Shown in pieces: positions 35,005 through 42,526 of a stretch of DNA of 52,077 nt; the first letter of the stretch is position 1, and the number at the start of each line of letters is the position of its first letter. This DNA comes from Bacteroidota bacterium. Its GTDB lineage: Bacteria > Bacteroidota > Bacteroidia > Chitinophagales > LD1. The position numbers and the translations under genes are program-made. The notes beneath the pieces were generated by a model. That model worked only from the letters and a program-made list of their open reading frames with translations. It made no database searches and was not told the DNA's origin. The stretch spans positions 1 through 52,077 of the forward strand of contig CANJRM010000012.1 in NCBI GenBank assembly GCA_947476645.1, read 5' to 3'.

Positions 35005-36329
35005 AATTCTTTCATTAGCTGTGCGGCTTCATAAGCCACGGTTTCAAAAACACTTCTCCATCCTTTCCATTCTTTCTCTTCGGTAAACGAACTGTTGTGC
35101 CAAATGCCAATCATAGTTCCACCAACATCATAAACGCTTTTCATCAACTGCCGAATTTTTTCGAGCGCATGTTCGTTGTTCGTTCTATAATAATGAGTGA
35201 AGGTGGCATCCATAAACGTGAAAGGGAAAATGCGTAGCGATGTTTGTTCGTTGGTGCGCACATTGAAAAAATAAAATGGCGTACACATGCCTGCACGAAA
35301 ACCCGTGTGTGCCGCGTAGCCCAAAGAATAATCTTCTTCAATACCGTGTTTCACCAAACGCGGATAAGAAGACTGCACATGAAAGCGCAAGTAGTGATAA
35401 CGGTTGATGGTTGGTTTTTTGTCTATGATTTGTTCAAGACGATTGATTTCCAATTGACTCTTTGCAGAAGAGATATGGCTCTTGAAAGAGAGATGAATTC
35501 CCGTTTCAGTTTTTTGTGAAATATCTCGAATCAGTTTTTTGAACTTCGGATTATCGTGTGGAATATTTTTATCGAAGCGTGATTCATCTGCTACTAGAAA
35601 GAAGAATTTAGTAGCAATAGAATTTTCGTTGCACACTTTAAAAATGTAATCGTAAGTATCAAACGGGTCTTTGATTCTGCCGCTAAGAACCAAAGCGCGT
35701 TTTCTTAAATCTTTCATATCAGAAAGAAAAAACGATTTAATAAAACCGCCCAGGTTTCTTTTCAAACCTTTTTCGAGATAGGAATACGCCATATCAATAT
35801 CGAAGGTGGCTATGTATTCGAACTTTGTTTTTTTGTAAGCAAGCGATGGAAATTTTTCAGAAAAAATCTTCTTGAGTTCCTGTGCATATAGATTCACCAT
35901 TGGCTTATCCAAAAAGCCCGCTTTCAAATTCATGCTTTGGCTACCGCGGTAGCGGTCGTATTTGTCGAGTTTGCTCGGCAAATATTCTTCGTAGCGCGTA
36001 ACCATAAAAAACGCAGATGCAAAAAGGTCGAATGGAAGAGTTGAATTGGTTTTGTAAACCGGAAAAAATCCTTGAATGCGACCATGGTCACAAAAATTGA
36101 TGGGCTGTGGCTTTACTTCTGTTTCAAACAACAAGGGGACTGCTTCAAAAAATATTTCGTTGCCGATCGGCTCGTCTCTGTATGAAAATTTTGGTAGCGA
36201 TGAATTCGAAAACGATTCTTTATCTGCTGTTAGCTCATACTCCAGTCCCATCAAATCAGTCAGCACCAAATCAAAAATGTATTTGAGGCGGTTCGATTTT
36301 TGCTCGGTAAATATCAGCAGCTTGTTCAT
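35001..36329 (-). CDS. polysaccharide deacetylase family protein (DUF7033-like N-terminus)
   Basis: The 442-residue cytosolic protein has a Bacteroidota-specific N-terminal domain (about 1-165) containing PFDLFASAFFMVTRYEEYLP, then an NodB-like (CE4) deacetylase domain. FDIDMAY (about 174) provides the first metal-site aspartates, GIHLSFKSH stands where the H-x-x-x-H motif is expected, and RYHYLRF and GYAAHTGFRAGMCTPF fit later motifs. WHNSSF closes the domain. It sits between a 3-hydroxyacyl-CoA-dehydrogenase-like gene (1-bp gap) and the acyltransferase (4-bp overlap). A sugar N-deacetylase role is probable; the substrate is unknown. Confidence 0.82.
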   Translation of the reverse strand: MNKLLIFTEQKSNRLKYIFDLVLTDLMGLEYELTADKESFSNSSLPKFSYRDEPIGNEIFFEAVPLLFETEVKPQPINFCDHGRIQGFFPVYKTNSTLPFDLFASAFFMVTRYEEYLPSKLDKYDRYRGSQSMNLKAGFLDKPMVNLYAQELKKIFSEKFPSLAYKKTKFEYIATFDIDMAYSYLEKGLKRNLGGFIKSFFLSDMKDLRKRALVLSGRIKDPFDTYDYIFKVCNENSIATKFFFLVADESRFDKNIPHDNPKFKKLIRDISQKTETGIHLSFKSHISSAKSQLEINRLEQIIDKKPTINRYHYLRFHVQSSYPRLVKHGIEEDYSLGYAAHTGFRAGMCTPFYFFNVRTNEQTSLRIFPFTFMDATFTHYYRTNNEHALEKIRQLMKSVYDVGGTMIGIWHNSSFTEEKEWKGWRSVFETVAYEAAQLMKEL

Positions 36330-36330
36330 G

Positions 36331-37059
36331 CTATGATTTTAACCACTCTTCATCTGCCGATGCAATGGTTTCTTTTTTCTTCTTGTAGAAAGTTTCGTTG
36401 CGCAGATATTTTGTTTTCAGCAGCGGACAAATTTTATAACGCTCATCCTTTGTGTCTTCGTATAAAACCGCGAGTGTTTCGAACACGTTGGTGATTCCAA
36501 TCTTATCGCACCATTCAAAAGGACCAAAGGGATAGTTAGTTCCCAATTTCATAGCGGTATCAATATCTTCAATACTTGCCGTTCCTTCCTGCAAAGTGAA
36601 GCATGCTTCGTTTATAATCATGAAAATAATTCGGGGCTTCACCATGCCAACACGGTCTTCAACGGTTTTGTATTCAATGCCGAACTCCTTCATTAGTTTT
36701 TCGAGTTCAGGCGTTTCAAATTTTCTATAGAGAGAAATTTCCCAAAGCGACTGACCGATAAAACCCGGAAGTGCATTGATGCCAAACAAGCGACACTTTA
36801 CTTTTGAACCCGAAGCGTAAACCACTTCATTCAAGCTGAGTTTAACAGCGTTTACAAAAACGGGAACATCTTTAAGTGAGGTGTAATGAGAAATTGCTGA
36901 CGGGTCATCGTCAAAGTTCAAATCGAAAATACAATCGTAGTCTTTGTAGTCTTCGTCTTCATCGCCATCGCTGAAATCAATTTCCAATGTTTTGTTCATC
37001 GAAAGTTTCTCTCTCAGCAATTGCGCACGACTTTCTTCTCCTGTCAACAGTATCTTCAT
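36331..37059 (-). CDS. 3-hydroxyacyl-CoA dehydrogenase-like protein with degenerate NAD domain
   Basis: The 242-residue product keeps the C-terminal 3HCDH domain, with VGMVKPRIIFMIINEACF and DIDTAMKLGTNYPFGPFEW (the conserved NYPxGPxxW region). The N-terminal ~100 residues are short and acidic, starting MKILLTGEESRAQ, without the GxGxxG dinucleotide loop, so NAD binding is doubtful. Family members of this length occur in Bacteroidota and are annotated as 3-hydroxyacyl-CoA dehydrogenases. It is the first gene of a tight three-gene operon with a deacetylase and an acyltransferase, and is divergent from ridA by 35 bp. It may be a non-catalytic or altered acyl-CoA-binding protein. Confidence 0.78.
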   Translation of the reverse strand: MKILLTGEESRAQLLREKLSMNKTLEIDFSDGDEDEDYKDYDCIFDLNFDDDPSAISHYTSLKDVPVFVNAVKLSLNEVVYASGSKVKCRLFGINALPGFIGQSLWEISLYRKFETPELEKLMKEFGIEYKTVEDRVGMVKPRIIFMIINEACFTLQEGTASIEDIDTAMKLGTNYPFGPFEWCDKIGITNVFETLAVLYEDTKDERYKICPLLKTKYLRNETFYKKKKETIASADEEWLKS

Positions 37060-37067
37060 AGAGTTTT

Positions 37068-37075
37068 TACATTCG
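37068..37075 (+). promoter_or_regulatory. -7 box candidate for ridA (TACATTCG)
   Basis: TACATTCG is identical to the ndk -7 box and ends 19 bp before the ridA ATG. No TTTG lies at the right distance upstream, so only the -7 element is supported. Confidence 0.35.
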
Positions 37076-37094
37076 AAGTGAAAATAATTTTTTT

Positions 37095-37478
37095 ATGAAC
37101 AAGCAAATCATTCAAACCGAAAACGCTCCTGCGGCTATCGGTCCTTATTCGCAAGCAGTAAAAGCGGGCGGGTTTCTTTTTCTCTCTGGTCAAATAGCCA
37201 TTGACCCTGCAACCGGAAATTTGGAGCAGACAGATATTGAATCTGAAACGCATCGGGTGATGAAAAATATTGCAGCCATTTTAGAGCAAGCGAATTTCAA
37301 ATTCGAAAACATAGTGAAGGCAACTATATTCTTAAAAGGCATGGACGACTTTGCAAAAGTCAATTCTGTTTACTCCACGTATTTTAAATCTGATTTTCCT
37401 GCGCGTGAAACAGTTGAAGTTTCATGCCTTCCTAAAAACGTAAATATTGAAATCAGTGTGATTGCGTTTGCTTCGTAG
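37095..37478 (+). CDS. RidA family enamine/imine deaminase
   Basis: The 127-residue protein hydrolyses reactive enamine/imine intermediates released by PLP enzymes such as threonine dehydratase. The conserved signature is complete: AIGPYSQAVKAGGFLFLSGQ at the start, FPARETVEVSCLPKNVNIEI at the end, with the substrate-binding Arg104, Cys111 and Glu119. It forms trimers in characterised members. Its last 26 bp overlap the convergent DMT-transporter gene. It belongs to the archetypal RidA subgroup by length and motif. Confidence 0.95.
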   Translation: MNKQIIQTENAPAAIGPYSQAVKAGGFLFLSGQIAIDPATGNLEQTDIESETHRVMKNIAAILEQANFKFENIVKATIFLKGMDDFAKVNSVYSTYFKSDFPARETVEVSCLPKNVNIEISVIAFAS

Positions 37479-38346
37479 TGAAGTAAACTCCTGTCAAAAT
37501 CATTGCCATTCCGCCTAACTGAAAAACAGAAAGCACTTCGCCATCGAGCAATCCTAGAGTTACGGCAAGCACAGGGATAATATAAGTAACACTTGCACCA
37601 AACAGCGCATCGGTGCGTTGCACCAGATAATAAAAAAGCATCCAGGCAATCAGCGTTCCGAAAATGGCGAGAAACAAAACACTGAGAAGTGAAAGGCTAA
37701 ATCCTGTGGCTAAAATTTTTGTTGGAGCATTAGTCATGAACAAACCGCAAAGTGCAGGTACACCAATCATCATCATTGCCATTGAAGTGGTGTAAATAGG
37801 ATTTTGACTTTGAAGTTTTTGCTTCATCAAATTCGTGCTCATGCCATAACAAAATGTGGCGAGTATGGGAAGTGACGTGTAAAGAATATCTACATTAAAA
37901 TCGCCATTACCTTTTCCAAGTACTAATACTAACGCACCTAAAAAGCCAATGAAAACGCCCAGCGTTTTTTGTTTGGTGATTTCTACTTTGAACAGAAAAT
38001 AACCGACAATCAATGTCCAAAGAGGTGAAAGCGAATTGATGATGCCGTTAATGGCACTTCCGCTTTTTGTCATAGAGAGAGCAAACAAAAATGCAGGCGC
38101 ACCACTTCCGAAAATTCCGGTTAGAAAAACCACAAAATATTTTTCACGTGGAATAGTGCGAAATGCCCAATACAAAAAAGGAGTAGATGCCAGAAACGAA
38201 ATGCTTACACGCAAACACGCCAACTCAATTGGTGAAAAGAGAATCAATCCCTTTTTGATAAGGATATAACTGCTGCCCCAAATGATGGTAAGCAAACCCA
38301 GTAAAATAAAATTGAGAAAGTTGTGATGAGAGTTCGCCAAGACCAA
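37453..38346 (-). CDS. EamA/DMT superfamily transporter
   Basis: The 297-residue membrane protein has about ten transmembrane helices in two EamA repeats. It opens LGLLTIIWGSSYILIKKGL and repeats the pattern in the second half with FGTLIAWMLFYYLVQ and a PVLAVTLGLLDGE region. DMT family members export amino acids, metabolites or drugs. No in-frame ATG exists near the N-terminus; the only reasonable starts are TTG at 38346 or TTG at 38340, directly behind a run of nine A residues on the coding strand. It follows the pseudouridine synthase gene by 9 bp on the same strand and overlaps ridA convergently. Substrate unknown. Confidence 0.88.
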   Translation of the reverse strand: MVLANSHHNFLNFILLGLLTIIWGSSYILIKKGLILFSPIELACLRVSISFLASTPFLYWAFRTIPREKYFVVFLTGIFGSGAPAFLFALSMTKSGSAINGIINSLSPLWTLIVGYFLFKVEITKQKTLGVFIGFLGALVLVLGKGNGDFNVDILYTSLPILATFCYGMSTNLMKQKLQSQNPIYTTSMAMMMIGVPALCGLFMTNAPTKILATGFSLSLLSVLFLAIFGTLIAWMLFYYLVQRTDALFGASVTYIIPVLAVTLGLLDGEVLSVFQLGGMAMILTGVYFTTKQTQSH

Positions 38347-38355
38347 AATTTTTTT

Positions 38356-39354
38356 TTAGATGAAGTGCTTGAGTAAGCGCACTTCTTCTTCGCTCAAAAA
38401 TTTCCAGCGACCACGCGGCACATCTTTTTTGGTAAGTCCTGCAAAAAACACGCGGTCAAGTTTCAACACTTCGTAGTCGAGTGCTTCAAACAATCTTCTG
38501 ATAAATCTGTTTTTGCCGGTGTGAATTTCAATGCCCACTTCTGCTTTATTCTTTGGGTTCGGTAAAGCTATTTCGTCTATTTCCGCAATACCATCTTCAA
38601 GCACCACACCGCCTTCAGCAATTTTATTAAAGTCTTCCATGCGCAATTTTTTATCGAGCGTTACATGATATACTTTGCGCACTTCTGTACTTGGATGCGT
38701 CAATTTCTGCGCTAACTCTCCATCGTTGGTTATCAGCAAAACGCCAGTTGTGTTTCTATCTAATCTGCCAACAGGATAAAGACGCGGTTTTTGAAGCGAA
38801 GTTATTTGCTCATAAGCACCACGCAAAAGTTGCATCACTGTTTTGCGGTCCTTCTCATCCTTCAATGTAGTGATATAATCTTTAGGCTTGTTGAGCAGCA
38901 GATAATATTTTTTCTCGAGCGAAAGTTGTTTTTTATCGAACTGAACTTTGTCTTTCAACTTCACTTTGTAACCCATTTCAGTTACCACAACTCCGTTAAC
39001 AGTTACGCGACCTTCCTTAATTAATTCATCGGCAGCTCTGCGCGATGCCACACCAGCATGCGACAAATATTTATTCAAACGGATTTCTTCAGAAACCTTT
39101 TGTTCTTCAGAAAAAATTCCGTCTGCATCAGTGTATTCACCTTTTGGAGAAGAATATTTTTTAGTTGAAAGCTCAGCAGTGTCTGCTACTTTTTTTCTCT
39201 CACTTCTTTTTTTGTCGGAAGCGGAAGCCGTTTCAAAATATTTTTTTGCGGCTGCTTCCATCACAGGATTTCCTTTTCTCTTTTCTTTCTTAAAAGGAAT
39301 AGAAGAAGTTTTGTTGTCGCGCTTGGGAGACTTGTCGGTTGATTTTTTCTGCAC
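38356..39354 (-). CDS. pseudouridine synthase (RluB/RsuA family)
   Basis: The 332-residue enzyme isomerises uridine in 23S (or 16S) rRNA. A basic, disordered N-terminal tail (about 1-88) is followed by an S4 RNA-binding domain (IRLNKYLSHAGVASRRAADEL) and the catalytic domain with GRLDRNTTGVLLITNDG (catalytic Asp199). EIHTGKNRFIRRLFEALDYEVLKLDR closes the family signature. The start is GTG at 39354; the next ATG (39261) would remove part of the tail only. It is probably co-transcribed with the DMT transporter. The exact rRNA site cannot be told from sequence. Confidence 0.92.
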   Translation of the reverse strand: MQKKSTDKSPKRDNKTSSIPFKKEKRKGNPVMEAAAKKYFETASASDKKRSERKKVADTAELSTKKYSSPKGEYTDADGIFSEEQKVSEEIRLNKYLSHAGVASRRAADELIKEGRVTVNGVVVTEMGYKVKLKDKVQFDKKQLSLEKKYYLLLNKPKDYITTLKDEKDRKTVMQLLRGAYEQITSLQKPRLYPVGRLDRNTTGVLLITNDGELAQKLTHPSTEVRKVYHVTLDKKLRMEDFNKIAEGGVVLEDGIAEIDEIALPNPKNKAEVGIEIHTGKNRFIRRLFEALDYEVLKLDRVFFAGLTKKDVPRGRWKFLSEEEVRLLKHFI

Positions 39355-39413
39355 GTTGTAAATATAGAAACAGTTACGAGTTGCAGATGAAGTAGAAATT
39401 ATTTCTACTCAAA

Positions 39414-41474
39414 CTATTTCAATTCAACAGAAATAATTTCAACTCTTCGCTCAACCGCAGCAGAGGGATTGTAAACGGAGTTTGGTTTGTCATCGCGATT
39501 ATCGCTAATGGTTTTTGAAGCGGTTTCTTCACCCAACGATTCTGTTTTTAAATTCAAATTTCCATTGCTGATAAATGGAAGAAAAATTCCATCGCGGTAA
39601 TGGAAAAAATAATTTCGAAGCGAAGCCACTCTGCGATAACCGAGTTTGATATTGTATTCGTTGAAATTAAGCGGAGAACAATATCCTTTGATAGTTACAT
39701 CCAATTTGTTTCCGCTTTGCAACAACTGTAAAAGCTGTGAGGTGAACGCCACTAAATCATAATAGCCCTTGTCCACTTTTTCATTGAATAAATTTTCAAC
39801 TTCTTTTTGCGCAGCTTGTTTCTCTTCCTTCTTCACGCTCTTCGGATATTCTCTTTCGTATTCAAAACGCAAAGCAGAATACGCTTCATATGTTTTTCTG
39901 TAATCGAGCGAAGTAGTATCGCTTAAAGTTTTTGCATCGGGTTCATCGTTATGAAAATAAAGTTGAACTGGAAGAAGCTGTTTCACTTTTTTCAATTTAT
40001 CATCTATAAAAACTCTTGGCTCAAGTGGTGTAGGAATTTGCACAACAGGGGTGGTGTCGGGAATTACTGCAACCGCAGTATCGTGTTTTACAACAGGCGT
40101 ATCTAACTTCGCCACAACCACTGTGTCAATTTTGCGCTCCATTTTTTTGCCAGTGTTGTAAGCATAAATATCGTTGCAGCAAGTTTCTGCTTCTATGAAA
40201 TAAGAACCCTTGCGATTAGAAGTGATAAACGCTCGTGAGTTGTCAATTGCCTTCGTGTAATACAAATCATTTTGCGGAGTGTTGATGGGCTGCGACAAAT
40301 TTTTGGGAGTAGTCCAATTGGTAGATTCACCTTGTGTTTCAAAAATATCATAGCCGCCAAAACCATAATGCCAATCGCTACTGAAAAAAAGTTTGCGATT
40401 GTTTACATCATAAAACGGAGTCACTTCATTCCCTTGTGAATTGATTTTGTCTCCTGCATTTACCGCTTGCGAATAAGTTCCATCGGCATTCAATTTACTC
40501 ATCCAAATATCCATCATGCCTTGTCCGCCTTCGCGGTCAGAACAGAAAAATAAAATTTCGTTTCCTGATAAATCATAACCAACAGATGGATGCGTATTCG
40601 TTGCCTTCGCCTCGTTTACATGGTCACTTAATTTTTCGGAGGGCGTCCATTTGTAGTTGTCATATTTCGTTACATAAATATCGCAACGCGTAGTTGATTT
40701 ATCTTTCTGCTCGCATTGCGTGAAAAAGAATTTTCTCGAATCAGGTGAGTAAGCACCGTTACCGATATTCAATTCCTGATTCGTTCCATTTGGATTGTAA
40801 ATCGTTTCAGGATTTGGCGGTTGATTGTAAAGCCGCACCAAATATTTTTCGTTCTTCTTATCAGCAGAAATATTTCTGAGAGAAGAGAATTGAATTCTGT
40901 CAGGAAAAACATGAATGGCGTTGAACTCTGATTGTGGTGTGTTTACTTCCTTTCCTAAATGCTCAATCTTAATCGAATCATTTTTCTTAGCGTGGTCGCG
41001 TACCCAGGCACACGCTTCAATTTCTTGTTGCGCTTTCGCATAGTAGTAATCACGCTTTCTGTACTTGGTTTGAAAACGATGAAATTGTTTTTGCGCGTCT
41101 TCACATTTGCACTCACAAGTGCTGCGCAAATTTTCTCCGAGCCAGAAATAGCTCATGGGAAACTGATTCTGTTTATCCAATTTTATCACTGTGCGATAAC
41201 CACTGTTCGCGCCTTCTAAATCGTTGAACATTCTGCATGCTTCGGCATATTTAAAATTCAAGTCTATGTTCTCTTCATCTTTCTTCAACGCATCTTTGTA
41301 GTAAATAGAAGCGGCATAGTAATCGCCTTCGGTAATTTTTTTATCCCCTGCTTTTGTGAGTTGCGAAACGGTTTGGGAGGAAGACGATAGACAATAGACG
41401 ATAGACAATAGAAATATCAAAGCGAAACGCTTGTATTCAACTTTAAACTTTAAACTTTGAACTTTGAACTTCAT
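39414..41474 (-). CDS. TPR/PD40-propeller/OmpA-like envelope protein of the T9SS cassette
   Basis: This is a 686-residue protein. A signal peptide (ending YCLSSSSQ) is followed by TPR-like helices (about 38-155), a WD40/PD40-type propeller (about 165-455; NGAYSPDSRKFFFTQ, SVGYDLSGNEILFFCSDREG), a proline/valine-rich linker, and an OmpA-like peptidoglycan-binding domain (about 580-686; LDVTIKGYCSPLNFNEYN and AAVERRVEI). The order resembles PorE, a T9SS component that bridges the outer-membrane complex and peptidoglycan, but the carboxypeptidase-like domain is not evident. The ATG at 41474 overlaps the PorP/SprF stop (ATGA). The n-region and h-region of the signal peptide are built from heptanucleotide repeats. 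Confidence 0.85.
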   Translation of the reverse strand: MKFKVQSLKFKVEYKRFALIFLLSIVYCLSSSSQTVSQLTKAGDKKITEGDYYAASIYYKDALKKDEENIDLNFKYAEACRMFNDLEGANSGYRTVIKLDKQNQFPMSYFWLGENLRSTCECKCEDAQKQFHRFQTKYRKRDYYYAKAQQEIEACAWVRDHAKKNDSIKIEHLGKEVNTPQSEFNAIHVFPDRIQFSSLRNISADKKNEKYLVRLYNQPPNPETIYNPNGTNQELNIGNGAYSPDSRKFFFTQCEQKDKSTTRCDIYVTKYDNYKWTPSEKLSDHVNEAKATNTHPSVGYDLSGNEILFFCSDREGGQGMMDIWMSKLNADGTYSQAVNAGDKINSQGNEVTPFYDVNNRKLFFSSDWHYGFGGYDIFETQGESTNWTTPKNLSQPINTPQNDLYYTKAIDNSRAFITSNRKGSYFIEAETCCNDIYAYNTGKKMERKIDTVVVAKLDTPVVKHDTAVAVIPDTTPVVQIPTPLEPRVFIDDKLKKVKQLLPVQLYFHNDEPDAKTLSDTTSLDYRKTYEAYSALRFEYEREYPKSVKKEEKQAAQKEVENLFNEKVDKGYYDLVAFTSQLLQLLQSGNKLDVTIKGYCSPLNFNEYNIKLGYRRVASLRNYFFHYRDGIFLPFISNGNLNLKTESLGEETASKTISDNRDDKPNSVYNPSAAVERRVEIISVELK
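41382..41409. repeat. heptanucleotide repeats encoding a signal-peptide core
   Basis: Four 7-bp units, AGACGAT, AGACAAT, AGACGAT, AGACAAT, are followed by a degenerate fifth (AGAAATA). Read on the minus strand they encode LLSIVYCLSS, the hydrophobic core of the signal peptide of the propeller-OmpA protein. Confidence 0.85.
41439..41471. repeat. heptanucleotide repeats at the start codon of the propeller-OmpA gene
   Basis: Units AACTTTA, AACTTTA, AACTTTG, AACTTTG and a partial AACTT run directly up to the ATG at 41474-41472. On the minus strand they encode MKFKVQSLKFKV. The same unit occurs at 42486-42518 at the start of the preceding gene of the operon. Confidence 0.85.
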
Positions 41475-42526
41475 AGGAAAGCCGGACACACCGCACCCGG
41501 TTTATTTATTTTTTTTACTTTGGCTAAAATGTAAATCACACTCACTTCAAATCCTCCGTTATAACGGCTGGCAACATGTAGCTTCGAAAAATTTATGTCG
41601 TAGCTCAAATTCACTTGTAGGTTATCGTAATCCATTCCCGCAAATAGCCAGCCCGCTTCTGCACTTCTACCGTATGCACCTAAGTTGAGCGCAACGGTAT
41701 GCGGAATGCTCATGGGCAGATAATATTTTATGTGCGCGCCATAATCCATTTCGTATTTCGAATCCTGCATTTGAAACATCAACTCAGGAACCACATCTAA
41801 ACGTTTTGCCACCTTCACCTGAGCGCGCGTGTGAACAGTAAATCGCGGATTCAATTTCACAGAATTGTCATTGTAGAAACTTTGTTTGGGTTGCGATAAA
41901 TGCGTGGCACCAAAACCCAAAGTGAAATTGGTGCGTTCATTTTTTGAATACCGATACGCTAAGCCAACTCCTAAATCGAAATAGTTGAAACGCGTGCGCG
42001 AAAAACTTTCATCAATGGAAATGTTCGGGTCATAGACATCGCCATTCCATTGATTATCGAAATTCAATTTGCTGTAATTAATGTTTCGGTTCACCAATCC
42101 AAATTGAATTCCTGCACTGATAGCATTGTGAAATTTTTTATCGAGCGATTTGATGTATGAAATCGAAAGAGCCGTATTCAAAGAAGTAAATCTCGAATCA
42201 CCGGCTCTATCAAAAAAGAAAACCAATCCCGCACCAATGCGGTCATTGTTTTTAAGCGTCAAAAAATTTGCTTCTGTTGAAAATGAAAATGTGTTGTAAC
42301 GAACCGGAACGCTCGGCCACTGATTTCTGTAATTGCCTACAAAGCGATAATCGCCATCAAACAAATTTGTGTTGGCAGGATTTTGATTGAGCGGTGAGAA
42401 ATTGAATTGGGAGAAGTGAATATCCTGGGAATAAGAAACAAGATCAAATATCAAAGACAAAAGTATAAAGGCAAGTATTGCCTTTACTTTGAACTTTGAA
42501 CTTTGAACTTTGAACTTTTCTTTCAT
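41471..42526 (-). CDS. PorP/SprF family protein of the T9SS cassette
   Basis: The 351-residue protein has a signal peptide (core AILAFILLSLIFDLVSYS) and the diagnostic mature start QDIHFSQFNFSPLNQNPA, followed by GNYRNQWPSVP, FFFDRAGDS and a predicted outer-membrane barrel. It is the probable dedicated export/anchoring partner of the giant type B T9SS protein encoded directly upstream. Its ATG overlaps that gene's stop (ATGA at 42523-42526), and its own stop overlaps the next gene's ATG, so the three are translationally coupled. The N-terminal MKEKFKVQSSKFKV is encoded by heptanucleotide repeats, and no alternative downstream start exists before the hydrophobic core. Confidence 0.93.
   Translation of the reverse strand: MKEKFKVQSSKFKVKAILAFILLSLIFDLVSYSQDIHFSQFNFSPLNQNPANTNLFDGDYRFVGNYRNQWPSVPVRYNTFSFSTEANFLTLKNNDRIGAGLVFFFDRAGDSRFTSLNTALSISYIKSLDKKFHNAISAGIQFGLVNRNINYSKLNFDNQWNGDVYDPNISIDESFSRTRFNYFDLGVGLAYRYSKNERTNFTLGFGATHLSQPKQSFYNDNSVKLNPRFTVHTRAQVKVAKRLDVVPELMFQMQDSKYEMDYGAHIKYYLPMSIPHTVALNLGAYGRSAEAGWLFAGMDYDNLQVNLSYDINFSKLHVASRYNGGFEVSVIYILAKVKKINKPGAVCPAFL
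42486..42518. repeat. heptanucleotide repeats at the start of the PorP/SprF gene
   Basis: Four perfect GAACTTT units (42491-42518) with a partial unit before them encode KFKVQSSKFKV on the minus strand, 6 bp after the ATG. A further two-unit run (GATCAAA, TATCAAA at 42442-42455) encodes part of the hydrophobic core of the same signal peptide. Confidence 0.88.
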
